Positions 8,301 through 14,793 of a stretch of 14,793 nucleotides of DNA are shown piece after piece; the stretch's first letter is position 1; every line of letters starts with the position of its first letter. The translations under genes were made by a program, and so were the position numbers. The DNA lies in contig DBXN01000174.1 of NCBI GenBank assembly GCA_002309585.1, positions 1,557-16,349 of the forward strand, in the 5' to 3' direction. Source of the stretch: Verrucomicrobia bacterium UBA1211. GTDB taxonomy: Bacteria; Verrucomicrobiota; Kiritimatiellia; RFP12; UBA1067. The notes under the pieces were generated by a model. The model searched no databases. It was not told where the DNA came from and saw only the letters and a list, made by a program, of their open reading frames with translations.

Positions 8301-11300
8301 ATCGTAATGAGCCGCCACGTGGGTAAAGCCCAACCCGTCGGCGAGGTTCGCGATCTCCAACACATACGGTCCCTCGATCACATTGTCGTTCAACGCGGAA
8401 TCGGAAAGCGCCCGCAGCGACATGTGCCCGCCGCCGACCTTGGCGTCGCCGGTGAGGACCAGATGGCTGAAATAGCTGGCCCATGTGGCGTTGTTGTTCG
8501 AGTTGTAGAGTGCCCCGTTGCCATCGGCGCCCTGTCCCTCGAAATAGATCACCTTGCCGTGGGTAACCTCACCCGCCGCCAGTACGGCGCCGCTGGCTGC
8601 CGGGGCATGGTTGATGTCCAGCCCGGCCCCGTCGGAGATGTGGATCTCTCCGGCCTCTTCGTTCGCCGAAAGGACGGTACCGGTGCGGTCGTTGAGTTTC
8701 ACGGTACCGGCTTTGATGTCCAGTCTGGAGAGTTTGGCGATGGCGTTGTCATTGATCAGCAACGTACCGTCACCCTCTTTCTCCAGCGTCTTCCAAGTCG
8801 GGGTGATGGTGTTGGTGATGGTCAGGCCGCCGGCGGTGTAGATCGAGAAACCGAGGCCGTCCACGCCCAATGTCACCGGCATCTTGAATTCCTGCGCGAA
8901 GGAGGAACGGTTGGTGATGGCGTTATAGACGGTCAGCGACTCCTCGCCGGTATGGACAAATGCCCCAGCCGCTTCGTCGAAGATGATCTCAGCCAACGCC
9001 AGACCCGGAATGTCGAACACCGTGTTTCCGGCAATGGGCGTGTTGAAGCGCGCGCCACCGCCACTGGTGGGCGGTGTGCCGTTGCTCCAGTTGCCGCCGG
9101 TCGACCACTTGCCGCCGTCGTTGGCCGAGCCGGTCCATTCGTTGGAGACGGAGGCGCGCTTGGTCATCACCAGCGCACCGTTTTGGACCGAAAGCTCACC
9201 CGCCACGCCGCGCAGCTCAAACCGGGAGACATCGGTCACGCCGCGGGAAATCAAGGTGTAGACGACGTCATCGGCCAACGCCGACACACCGGAAAGCGAC
9301 ACGTCGATGTACACCGGATGTTCGGACGATGCGGATGTCATGTCGATGGAGGCAAAGGTAAAGGTATCGCATCCGTCCGCCGCGACATCCAGCGCCAGGA
9401 TCGCGCCCGATTCGAGCGAGACAGACTGGAAGGCATGCGTACTGATGGCACCGTCCACCAACGAGAGCGTGGCGTCAGCCGCGACGGAGACGGCCTCGGC
9501 GGCCAATGGACGGGTGGCGACCACCGTTCCGGATGCCACCGTCAGGGTGCCGCTGAAGTGTTGCTCCGCATTGAACGTCAACGTCCCGGCCCCGTTCTTG
9601 GTGAAGTGGAAATCATTCCCACCCGCTGCGTCGGTGACCGTCGCCATCCACTTGACATCATGCCCGTCGGTATCGGCAACCACCGTACCGCGCTGGGTGA
9701 CGGTGAGGAAGTTGGCGGAAGAGAGCCAGTTGTCGGTATTGCCATACGGCACGAGGGTACCGCCGTCGATCACGAACGTCGATTTGTCATTGGAACGCAT
9801 GATGGCGTCGGTCACCAACCGCCCGCCCTTCAGCACAAAACGCGCCGCGTCGGGGTTCAACCCGGTGAAGGAGAAGTTGCCGGAACAGGAGAGCGTTCCC
9901 CCGGAGATCTCGCCGTCGAACGAACTGTAGCTCCCGGCGGCCAGCTGGAAATTCCGGACGGACATCGAACCCGATGCCAGTTTAAAGGTACACGTGGTGA
10001 ACGGGTTGATATTGGAGTTGTAATCGCTCGCCACCGTGACGATGCCGCCGTCGATCAGCACATCGCACTTCGAGAGATCGAAATTACAGCACTGGAAGGC
10101 GGCGGAGGCGTCCAGCGACCCGCCCATGATATCAAACCGGGCGTGGGACCACTCGCTCTCGTCGGAGTTACCGTTGGTGTAAACATAGGAGACACTGTGG
10201 GTACCGCTCTCCACCCGCAGGTAGCCACCCACGCCGTAACCGCGCACGATCGCCCAGCCGGAAGCGCCCTGCGAACGGGTGTTGAGACCGAAATCGGGAC
10301 TGCTGGCCGTGAAGACCACCGGCGTCTCCGTGCCGTTGTAGAAACAGAGATAGGCATTACCGCTGGTCCAGGTCGAAAGCGCGTTGATCTCGGCCGAATC
10401 CGGTTTGACGAAGATGAGCCGTTGGTTCGCATCAAATCCCGGCACCACGCCTAATGACCAGTTCGACTTGGTCTGCCAGTAGTGGTTAGCCACCGGACGC
10501 CAGAAGTGGTAACTCCCCGACAACGTATTGTTCCGCTTATAAATCGGAGTGCCGGTTGGATACACGCGGAGCTTAAGGCCGGTTGCGGTCCGTTCCAGCG
10601 TTCCGGCGCGGTTCTCGCCGAAGACGACGCCGGATGCCAACGTGAAGGCGGTATCGGCCGCTATCGCCAGCTGTCCGGCCTCGATCAACGTGAACTCGCC
10701 GCACAGCAACGTCTCCGATCCCGCGACATCCACCGTCACTGGGCCCTCAACGGTCAGGGTACCGCCGACATTCAGCGTACCGATACCGTAAACCGGATAG
10801 AAGGTGAGCTGCGATCCCGACCGGATCGCGGCATTGCCGTCCACAAAACTGCGGGCCGGAACCTCCGCGCCCAGACCGATGCCGTCGATGATCGTGGTCC
10901 CTCCCGACAGCGTCCACCCGTCAATACCCTGACGGCGGAAGGAGATGTCGTCCAAGATGACCGCCTTGTCGCCGGACGGCACCAGATGCCTGAAACACAA
11001 CCCGTAATCGGCCGCCTCGGTCAACACCACAACCGATTCGTAACAGGCGAAGCAGGTGTTGGTGAGTTCCTCCGTACGGTACCCAAGCAGGGTCTCTCCG
11101 TTCTTTCCGAGGGTCACCTCCATGAGCGATCCGGCATAGCTGGGCCGCGCGGCGATGTTGTACGAGAAACGGTAGACACCGGCGGGAATCACGCCCAAAT
11201 CCTGCGAGAGGTCAACCTCGGTTTGCTGGGCATAATACGAATAGGTACCGCCGTTGGTCTGCCCGGCCGCCAGCCAGGGGGTATTCTCCACCGTCAACCC

Positions 11301-13661
11301 GCAGCCTCTGGAGGCATGATTCCACCACGGTATCGCGAAGCCGCCATTGTAAGAGTAGGCCCACGCCGCGCCGCCGTCTGCGGTGGCGGTATTGCCCAAT
11401 GTGGTTCCCTCAAGCGCGAAATCCCCGTTGATAACATATTCGTCCACTTGGTTGTCGCGCTCGACGATCAGCAGGATGCTGTTCTCCGTGCAGGACAATC
11501 TCCGCCTGACCCCGGCAACCGTACCGACATTCGACAGGGACACCGTAGCCCCGTTGTCAAGGGTCAACGTACTGGCGGAAACCAGCGTGAAGGTGCCGCC
11601 GGAGAATCCGGTCAGATCGAAAGTCAAGTTCCCCTGTACCCTAAAATCGCCGGTGACGGACAAGCCCGTCCCATCCTCCGCAAAACCCGCGGAAACGATG
11701 GTCGCGCCATCGGCCACCAATGCGTCACCGGAAATGACGGTTGCCTCCGTCGCCAGATCGTAGGTGCCGCTGATGCGGGTGAGGCCCGCCCACTGCCAGG
11801 TCAGACGGACCCGCGCAGGTGAGGTGCCGGGGGTATAGGTGTAGCTGGCGGTTTCGCCGGTTTCGGCCACCACCCAACCTTGGGCGCCCGCATCCCAGGC
11901 CTCCAGCATGTACCCGCACGGCGCGAATACGTCGCCATTGTAAACCACATTGGTCGCGGTGAAGGTGTGGGGAACGGTGAGCAGGTAGTTGCCGTTCTCC
12001 TCCACGCCTTCAAAACGGGAATCGGAACTGGTAACCTTCACCGTCACCGGTTCATCTTTACCCCAGAACCGGATCTCGTCGATCATCCGGTTCCACGCAA
12101 TCTCGTCCGTAGTCAACGCATGGTCATAAAAACGGATGGATTTGTAGGTGCCTTTCGCGTAACGGGTGGCGTAACCGGAACCGTCGGTCGTTCCGCCGCT
12201 TCCGGAGCCGAACATCCACGGATAGGATGTCGCCTTGGGAGAACTGCGCGAGACCGAATAGTCGAGATTGGTGGTCTGGGTGCCGTAAACCGTGGCGGAA
12301 TCGAGAATAAAGGTCGCGTACCGGCCTTCCCAGTTGTGAACATACAACCGGGGACTCTCGGAAACCCCGTACTCGGTGAGTTTCATCTCCAGCCGCTGCT
12401 TGTTGTTGTTGCGGGTGAACACGCCATTGTCCAGCTTGCTTTTAACCACGGAAAAGTAGTTCGGATAGGTGGTTTGGTTGGCGGTGGCGATATTCGGGAT
12501 GTCCATCGCGTACTGCATGGAGAAGACCGCCGGAAGCTCGCAATTCCCTGCCGTGACCGCACGGGTGGCCTGATTGAAATAGAAACCGTCATCCTCCCAA
12601 ACGACCGTCCCGGTGAACGAGAGATTGATTCCCGTGCCCAGCGAACCGAGGTTGACCCAGCTTTCCGCCAAGGGGTCATGCGGATTGCCGAACCCCCGGT
12701 TGCGGACACCGTCAAAGTTGATGAGCATACCGGGCGCGTACGAATCGGCGTCCACCCGCATAAAGCCGCCCCGCGCCGGCACATTGTTCGCGATCAGCCC
12801 GGCGTACATGGCGACACGGGCGGCCTCGGCCGCGTTCAGCGCCTCGACCTGTTCGGTGAGGGAATCCCTCAGGACCCTGCCGGTGTTGGTGGTGATACCG
12901 TCCACGCCCATCAGGGTCTGATTGTAGGCGGTGGCGGCGCTGTCCACCGTCCAGGTCACAAACGTATAGCCGGCGGCATGGACCGCCGCCACATAGTCGG
13001 CATCAAACCCGCTTGACGCATCGACACCGGTCGCATTGCACGCCGCCAGTGTGGTAATCAAGCTGTTGACGTCAGAGGGGCAGGCATTGACCAGATACAG
13101 CGCCTGATAGGTGGGAAGCGCCTGGTGGATCTTGGAGACCAGATCGGCCCCGAAGGAGATGAAGACCACCCGATCCGGCGTCGCCGCCGCCTCGCCGGCC
13201 ACCGCCGTCGCGACGGCGTTGATGAAGGTGTCGCTGTTGGGGTTACCCTCTTTCAGTTCGATCACGGCTTTGATATTGGAATGACGCAGCAACGCCAGAT
13301 AGTCCGCCAGTAGCGGAACCTTCTCATCCGCGTATGCGCTGCTCGCCCAGGAGCCGAACGCCGTGGCGACTGTGTTGGTGACGGTGGCGACCGGCAGGTC
13401 GGTGATGTTGGAGTTGACACCGGTGGTGCGCCGCATCGATTTGTCGTGCATGATCACCGGAACCCCGTCGGCGGTGACGTACACATCACACTCCATCGCG
13501 TCCACCCCGTGCTCGACCGCCAGCTGGAACGCCGCCATCGTGTTTTCAGGCGCGTCTGCGGACTCCCCGCGGTGGGAAATGATCATCGGCACGCTGATCC
13601 CGGCCATTGCGGAAAGACCGACCATCACCGTCAAAAACAAAAACGCTTTACCCTTTACCAT
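5367..13661 (-). CDS. Giant secreted GDPD / LamG-like / beta-strand-repeat / PA14-like surface protein
   Basis: 2764 residues from the ATG at 13659-13661. A TTG two codons upstream abuts the ribosome-binding site and is rejected. Domain order: signal peptide 1-20 (SAMA then G); GDPD domain about 25-266 with HRG (H30, R31), PENT (38-41), E57 and D59, HD (H72, D73), IELK (E135) and TWTVD (236-240), so the catalytic and metal residues look complete; LamG-like beta-sandwich about 310-535, ending in RFYDHALTTDEI; carbohydrate-binding-like module about 744-910 (NGDF start, ILDDISF end); NWS-type modules near 1060-1075 and 1509-1531; autotransporter-associated beta-strand motifs (GAGTLTF near 1356, GDGTLLI near 1626) in a long Gly/Thr/Ser-rich region that probably forms beta-helices; two PA14-like modules about 2324-2423 and 2497-2590. 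GDPD enzymes split glycerophosphodiesters into an alcohol and glycerol phosphate. The rest suggests glycan binding and a long surface stalk. I see no C-terminal barrel, PEP-CTERM or LPXTG signal, so the anchor is unknown. Domain borders are approximate. Confidence 0.9.
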   Translation of the reverse strand: MVKGKAFLFLTVMVGLSAMAGISVPMIISHRGESADAPENTMAAFQLAVEHGVDAMECDVYVTADGVPVIMHDKSMRRTTGVNSNITDLPVATVTNTVATAFGSWASSAYADEKVPLLADYLALLRHSNIKAVIELKEGNPNSDTFINAVATAVAGEAAATPDRVVFISFGADLVSKIHQALPTYQALYLVNACPSDVNSLITTLAACNATGVDASSGFDADYVAAVHAAGYTFVTWTVDSAATAYNQTLMGVDGITTNTGRVLRDSLTEQVEALNAAEAARVAMYAGLIANNVPARGGFMRVDADSYAPGMLINFDGVRNRGFGNPHDPLAESWVNLGSLGTGINLSFTGTVVWEDDGFYFNQATRAVTAGNCELPAVFSMQYAMDIPNIATANQTTYPNYFSVVKSKLDNGVFTRNNNKQRLEMKLTEYGVSESPRLYVHNWEGRYATFILDSATVYGTQTTNLDYSVSRSSPKATSYPWMFGSGSGGTTDGSGYATRYAKGTYKSIRFYDHALTTDEIAWNRMIDEIRFWGKDEPVTVKVTSSDSRFEGVEENGNYLLTVPHTFTATNVVYNGDVFAPCGYMLEAWDAGAQGWVVAETGETASYTYTPGTSPARVRLTWQWAGLTRISGTYDLATEATVISGDALVADGATIVSAGFAEDGTGLSVTGDFRVQGNLTFDLTGFSGGTFTLVSASTLTLDNGATVSLSNVGTVAGVRRRLSCTENSILLIVERDNQVDEYVINGDFALEGTTLGNTATADGGAAWAYSYNGGFAIPWWNHASRGCGLTVENTPWLAAGQTNGGTYSYYAQQTEVDLSQDLGVIPAGVYRFSYNIAARPSYAGSLMEVTLGKNGETLLGYRTEELTNTCFACYESVVVLTEAADYGLCFRHLVPSGDKAVILDDISFRRQGIDGWTLSGGTTIIDGIGLGAEVPARSFVDGNAAIRSGSQLTFYPVYGIGTLNVGGTLTVEGPVTVDVAGSETLLCGEFTLIEAGQLAIAADTAFTLASGVVFGENRAGTLERTATGLKLRVYPTGTPIYKRNNTLSGSYHFWRPVANHYWQTKSNWSLGVVPGFDANQRLIFVKPDSAEINALSTWTSGNAYLCFYNGTETPVVFTASSPDFGLNTRSQGASGWAIVRGYGVGGYLRVESGTHSVSYVYTNGNSDESEWSHARFDIMGGSLDASAAFQCCNFDLSKCDVLIDGGIVTVASDYNSNINPFTTCTFKLASGSMSVRNFQLAAGSYSSFDGEISGGTLSCSGNFSFTGLNPDAARFVLKGGRLVTDAIMRSNDKSTFVIDGGTLVPYGNTDNWLSSANFLTVTQRGTVVADTDGHDVKWMATVTDAAGGNDFHFTKNGAGTLTFNAEQHFSGTLTVASGTVVATRPLAAEAVSVAADATLSLVDGAISTHAFQSVSLESGAILALDVAADGCDTFTFASIDMTSASSEHPVYIDVSLSGVSALADDVVYTLISRGVTDVSRFELRGVAGELSVQNGALVMTKRASVSNEWTGSANDGGKWSTGGNWSNGTPPTSGGGARFNTPIAGNTVFDIPGLALAEIIFDEAAGAFVHTGEESLTVYNAITNRSSFAQEFKMPVTLGVDGLGFSIYTAGGLTITNTITPTWKTLEKEGDGTLLINDNAIAKLSRLDIKAGTVKLNDRTGTVLSANEEAGEIHISDGAGLDINHAPAASGAVLAAGEVTHGKVIYFEGQGADGNGALYNSNNNATWASYFSHLVLTGDAKVGGGHMSLRALSDSALNDNVIEGPYVLEIANLADGLGFTHVAAHYDLKREEITGKIQFEGTHTGVIEEGVHVKNGGNVILYSTTLPETIPITVDDHAASAFSLGSGTSYIQSAFTVGDDATAAFSANNSVFFDGAVTNRNLISYTGTGNLYFNCAPVIGGTYKNTAGTIWFTPAVNAPESHITVDSSSSLVFGANSGTGALPVLGGISAIASKSVVFRPLAPTVLDNGLFDDVVNKSRVSNGTVYIQMPNSDSWMTLTGRVWDMYSLALGSSSFYANMRIGEGSSINVSGYRLTFGSVDPKPLPTQVEILHGGELSYTGTTRTGVLIGFWEGVSGYRHEVVVDGGTFTVPNTSIYVGYCSQYGYLSLNDGLISTKGINARSNIAENGGANSTFSTVAHDERFAQFGGTLELGANGFVTTHEKQGMPHLDLSNGCLRATADFSNTYGKLIAAFGESPVGGGTYTIDLNGHTVNWNNALLGAADVTITGRGGFLTDDRLQGIPTGKWMVDDPAATVDLSGAAGFGGGLSLGPDAKAEIDIGTSNRVEYALFTSQTFSSLDNALAYSNAYPLVANSFKQLHAYQSAGTIGKVYFCYRGQFYVPEEKAGAWYFAGTYDNQLAFDIDGVNLIKTTSYKEIATATVQLTAGWHDFRVVSWDDGGAQGAHPDAGNGWSGKMALGYSTDNWSQDNETASVYTRFDTDTLEMRISPVSESRTGVRMRLNGAGSIDTYASPTETYVVEDNEATSLVALNSFNTVQTLGGCNARFDGWFKVPEANAGVWAFTGQYDDRIKLVIDGATVLETAAYNVSKSGSATLSAGWHRFTVSVADTGGSWGGKLTDDNNTVCALKVKAANAEKTLAFNGDNFRVVFSSVDTQKDHLAGLGGVSSLAEGSELTNKSSGVCPIVGTLTGSGGLSGRFAFAGADSCWKIRGSAGYLELLDLSGLINSDFVKGLANIAMEFPNGDAASAIYPLCAAGSLTAPEAEAITVTATGKDGEVLPGWRADVVGGKLVVINPHPHGTVLIVN

Positions 13662-13667
13662 AACCAA

Positions 13668-13676
13668 CTCCTCCTC
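13668..13676 (-). promoter_or_regulatory. Strong ribosome-binding site of the giant gene
   Basis: GAGGAGGAG on the minus strand lies exactly 6 bases before the ATG at 13661. The alternative TTG start (13665-13667) directly touches it with no spacer. This site decides the start in favour of the ATG. Confidence 0.85.
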
Positions 13677-13711
13677 ATCTGAAACACCTCAACCATCATC
13701 GAAACAGGATT

Positions 13712-13740
13712 GTTATAAACCATTTACCGGTTCGAAGCAA
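13712..13740 (-). promoter_or_regulatory. Sigma-70-type promoter of the giant gene
   Basis: On the minus strand, TTGCTT (13735-13740) and TATAAC (13712-13717) are separated by exactly 17 bases. Transcription should begin near 13704, giving a leader of about 43 bases. The -35 box and spacing are identical to those of the ferredoxin promoter. The giant gene therefore need not depend on the GDYXXLXY operon upstream. I see no clear terminator between them. Confidence 0.72.
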
Positions 13741-13812
13741 GATACAAGCGTCGGAAGCCGTCTCGAAGCCCCGAATGAATATCTAGGGAAATCCAACGCA
13801 CGGGATGCACCG

Positions 13813-14496
13813 TTATCGTTCGGGAGCGGGTTCCGATCGCGTCTCTTTTTCCCCATTCGCCTTCAGCCACGCGGTGATCGGCTGGCCGTCGATCTCCAGA
13901 TCCGCCAGCACCGCCTGTCCGTTCAACACCCGCACACACGCCACGGCGGGTTTCCGATCCCGCTCATTCTGTCTGTTAACCAGCCGCTCCGCCTCGGGCG
14001 CCGCATCCTCGTCCATATAGAAACGCGAGAAGGGTGTCTTGAGATGGACCGTATAAGTCCCCGATTCGCGCCTAACCACCGGATTGGCATCCTTACCGTC
14101 CCCATTCGCCGATTTCTCGATCCGGTTGGTTACATAGACGTAGTCTCCTGAACAGTAGTAGACCCGCAACCGGATCGTGTCCGACAGCTCCTCCGGCCGG
14201 TCCCGCGTAACGGTATCGAACGCCGAGAACCCCTCGTCATTCTTCTTCAAGCGGACATACACCCACTCGGACCCATCATATTCTTTATCACTCTTCACAG
14301 CGTTGGCATCCGGAAACGAGAGGGTCACATACCGCCCCCGCATCAGATCCCACGGATCGACCGGCTGCACCTTGAACCGATGGAGCGTCCCGTTCCGCAA
14401 CACCCGTTCCTTCTGAACGATCATCCCGCCCACGCAGAGGAATTGCATGAGGATGCCGAGCAGGACCAATCCGATAAGCCATCTCTTTTTATTCAT
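13813..14496 (-). CDS. GDYXXLXY family membrane-anchored protein
   Basis: 227 residues. One N-terminal membrane segment (about 6-27) follows MNKKRW, and the rest is probably outside the membrane. The family signature appears at 45-61 as PVDPWDLMRGRYVTLSF. The name motif GDYxxLxY is here GRYVTLSF, with Arg for Asp (R55) and Phe for the last Tyr (F61). A second region, SGDYVYV (116-122), and RFYMDEDAAPEAERL (158-172) also fit the family, whose members typically have an Rfyv-E-xA stretch here. The family has no known biochemical function, but it is usually encoded next to a DUF2157/DUF4401 membrane protein, as seen here. A GGGGAGGG ribosome-binding site lies inside the upstream gene, whose stop codon overlaps this start region by 8 bases, so coupling is likely. 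The C-terminus is rich in Lys, Glu and Arg. Confidence 0.85.
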   Translation of the reverse strand: MNKKRWLIGLVLLGILMQFLCVGGMIVQKERVLRNGTLHRFKVQPVDPWDLMRGRYVTLSFPDANAVKSDKEYDGSEWVYVRLKKNDEGFSAFDTVTRDRPEELSDTIRLRVYYCSGDYVYVTNRIEKSANGDGKDANPVVRRESGTYTVHLKTPFSRFYMDEDAAPEAERLVNRQNERDRKPAVACVRVLNGQAVLADLEIDGQPITAWLKANGEKETRSEPAPER

Positions 14497-14793
14497 GGGC
14501 CGCCCTCCCCGTCTGACGCAGTTTCCGCGAACAGATACCGTTCACCACCAAAAAAACAATACCGCACAGGATGAAGACCACCCCTTTCGTCACAAATGAC
14601 CAGTCGTCGGAGAGGAACTTCCGCAAGATCGCCGCCAGGATTGTCACCGTCCCGATGTTGATCTTGGCCAGCGCGGAAGAACGGATACCGTCGATCAAGG
14701 TCACCAGACCGCACACCGCGAAGAACAGCAGCATGGCGAAGGCCGCGGGCTCCTCCCAATCCCACTCGCTCATCGCGGCGGCGGCGCCCGCAA
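14489..14793 (-). CDS. DUF2157/DUF4401-type integral membrane protein, C-terminal part
   Basis: The frame stays open to the right edge, so the Met at 14773 is probably internal and the gene starts beyond the window. About 100 residues are visible. They contain three probable membrane segments (numbered from that Met): 10-29, roughly 38-51 and 63-80. After the first comes GLVTLIDGIRSSALAKINIG, then ILRKFLSDDWSFVTKGVVFI and FLVVNG. This pattern (a short loop, a glycine-led helix, an R-x-F-x-x-D-x-x turn, a last helix ending in VN) fits the C-terminal end of DUF2157 membrane proteins. Pairing with a GDYXXLXY gene directly downstream supports this. The role is unknown; both are thought to act together in the envelope. 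The stop is TAA at 14489-14491, inside the next gene. Confidence 0.7.
   Translation of the reverse strand, partial: AGAAAAMSEWDWEEPAAFAMLLFFAVCGLVTLIDGIRSSALAKINIGTVTILAAILRKFLSDDWSFVTKGVVFILCGIVFLVVNGICSRKLRQTGRAAHE

Noticed and set aside
5391..13016. Very long open frames on the + strand opposite the giant gene (up to about 767 codons, e.g. 5391-7625, 8151-10454, 10482-11822, 11880-13016).
   Set aside because: Their products lack any recognisable domain, are Arg/Gly/Val/Asp-rich and have no ribosome-binding sites. They are explained by the GC-rich codon use of the giant gene, whose own frame has clear domains.
13741..13812. Repeated CGAAGC/GGAAGC words upstream of the giant gene as possible regulator sites.
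   Set aside because: They are short, irregularly spaced and imperfect; chance is a sufficient explanation.
13363..14151. + strand frame of 262 codons crossing the giant-gene start and the GDYXXLXY gene.
   Set aside because: It runs antisense through two supported genes and their promoter region, and its product shows no recognisable domain.

Overview
The window looks like a chromosomal segment from an anaerobic, carbohydrate-degrading bacterium of the PVC group, most likely Kiritimatiellota or Lentisphaerota. That placement is an inference. It rests on the mix of a GH78 rhamnosidase, a very large secreted protein with autotransporter-type repeats, LamG-like and PA14 modules, a sigma-54 activator subfamily with an uncharacterised N-terminal region, and a small clostridial-type ferredoxin. 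I see no rRNA, tRNA, CRISPR array, insertion sequence or phage gene.

Layout. At 1-417 (+) is the 3' end of an alpha-L-rhamnosidase gene. Converging on it is a sigma-54-dependent activator (473-1975, -). This is transcribed divergently from a 56-residue 2[4Fe-4S] ferredoxin (2118-2288, +), which has a clear sigma-70 promoter and a strong intrinsic terminator. Next come two + strand genes joined by an ATGA overlap: an exported HExxH metallopeptidase-like protein (2358-4016) and a Tat-type exported metallo-beta-lactamase-fold hydrolase (4013-5287). A long hairpin at 5313-5352 separates this pair from the convergent giant gene.

The giant gene (5367-13661, -) fills 56% of the window and encodes 2764 residues. 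It has a signal peptide, an apparently intact glycerophosphodiester phosphodiesterase (GDPD) domain, a LamG-like module, a carbohydrate-binding-like module, two NWS-type module starts, long beta-strand-repeat tracts and two PA14-like modules. It has its own promoter, with the same -35 hexamer and 17-base spacer as the ferredoxin promoter. Upstream of it, on the same strand, lies the pair GDYXXLXY protein (13813-14496) and DUF2157-type membrane protein (C-terminal part only, 14489-14793). These overlap by 8 bases.

How the genes work together. Four products (giant protein, peptidase, MBL hydrolase and GDYXXLXY protein) carry export or membrane signals, so the segment is mostly about the cell envelope and exterior. 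Together with the rhamnosidase this suits a glycan-feeding host-associated or sediment anaerobe. No -24/-12 promoter was found for the sigma-54 activator to act on inside the window, so its targets are probably elsewhere. The most unusual object is the giant phosphodiesterase-beta-repeat fusion. I do not see a complete new multi-gene system.
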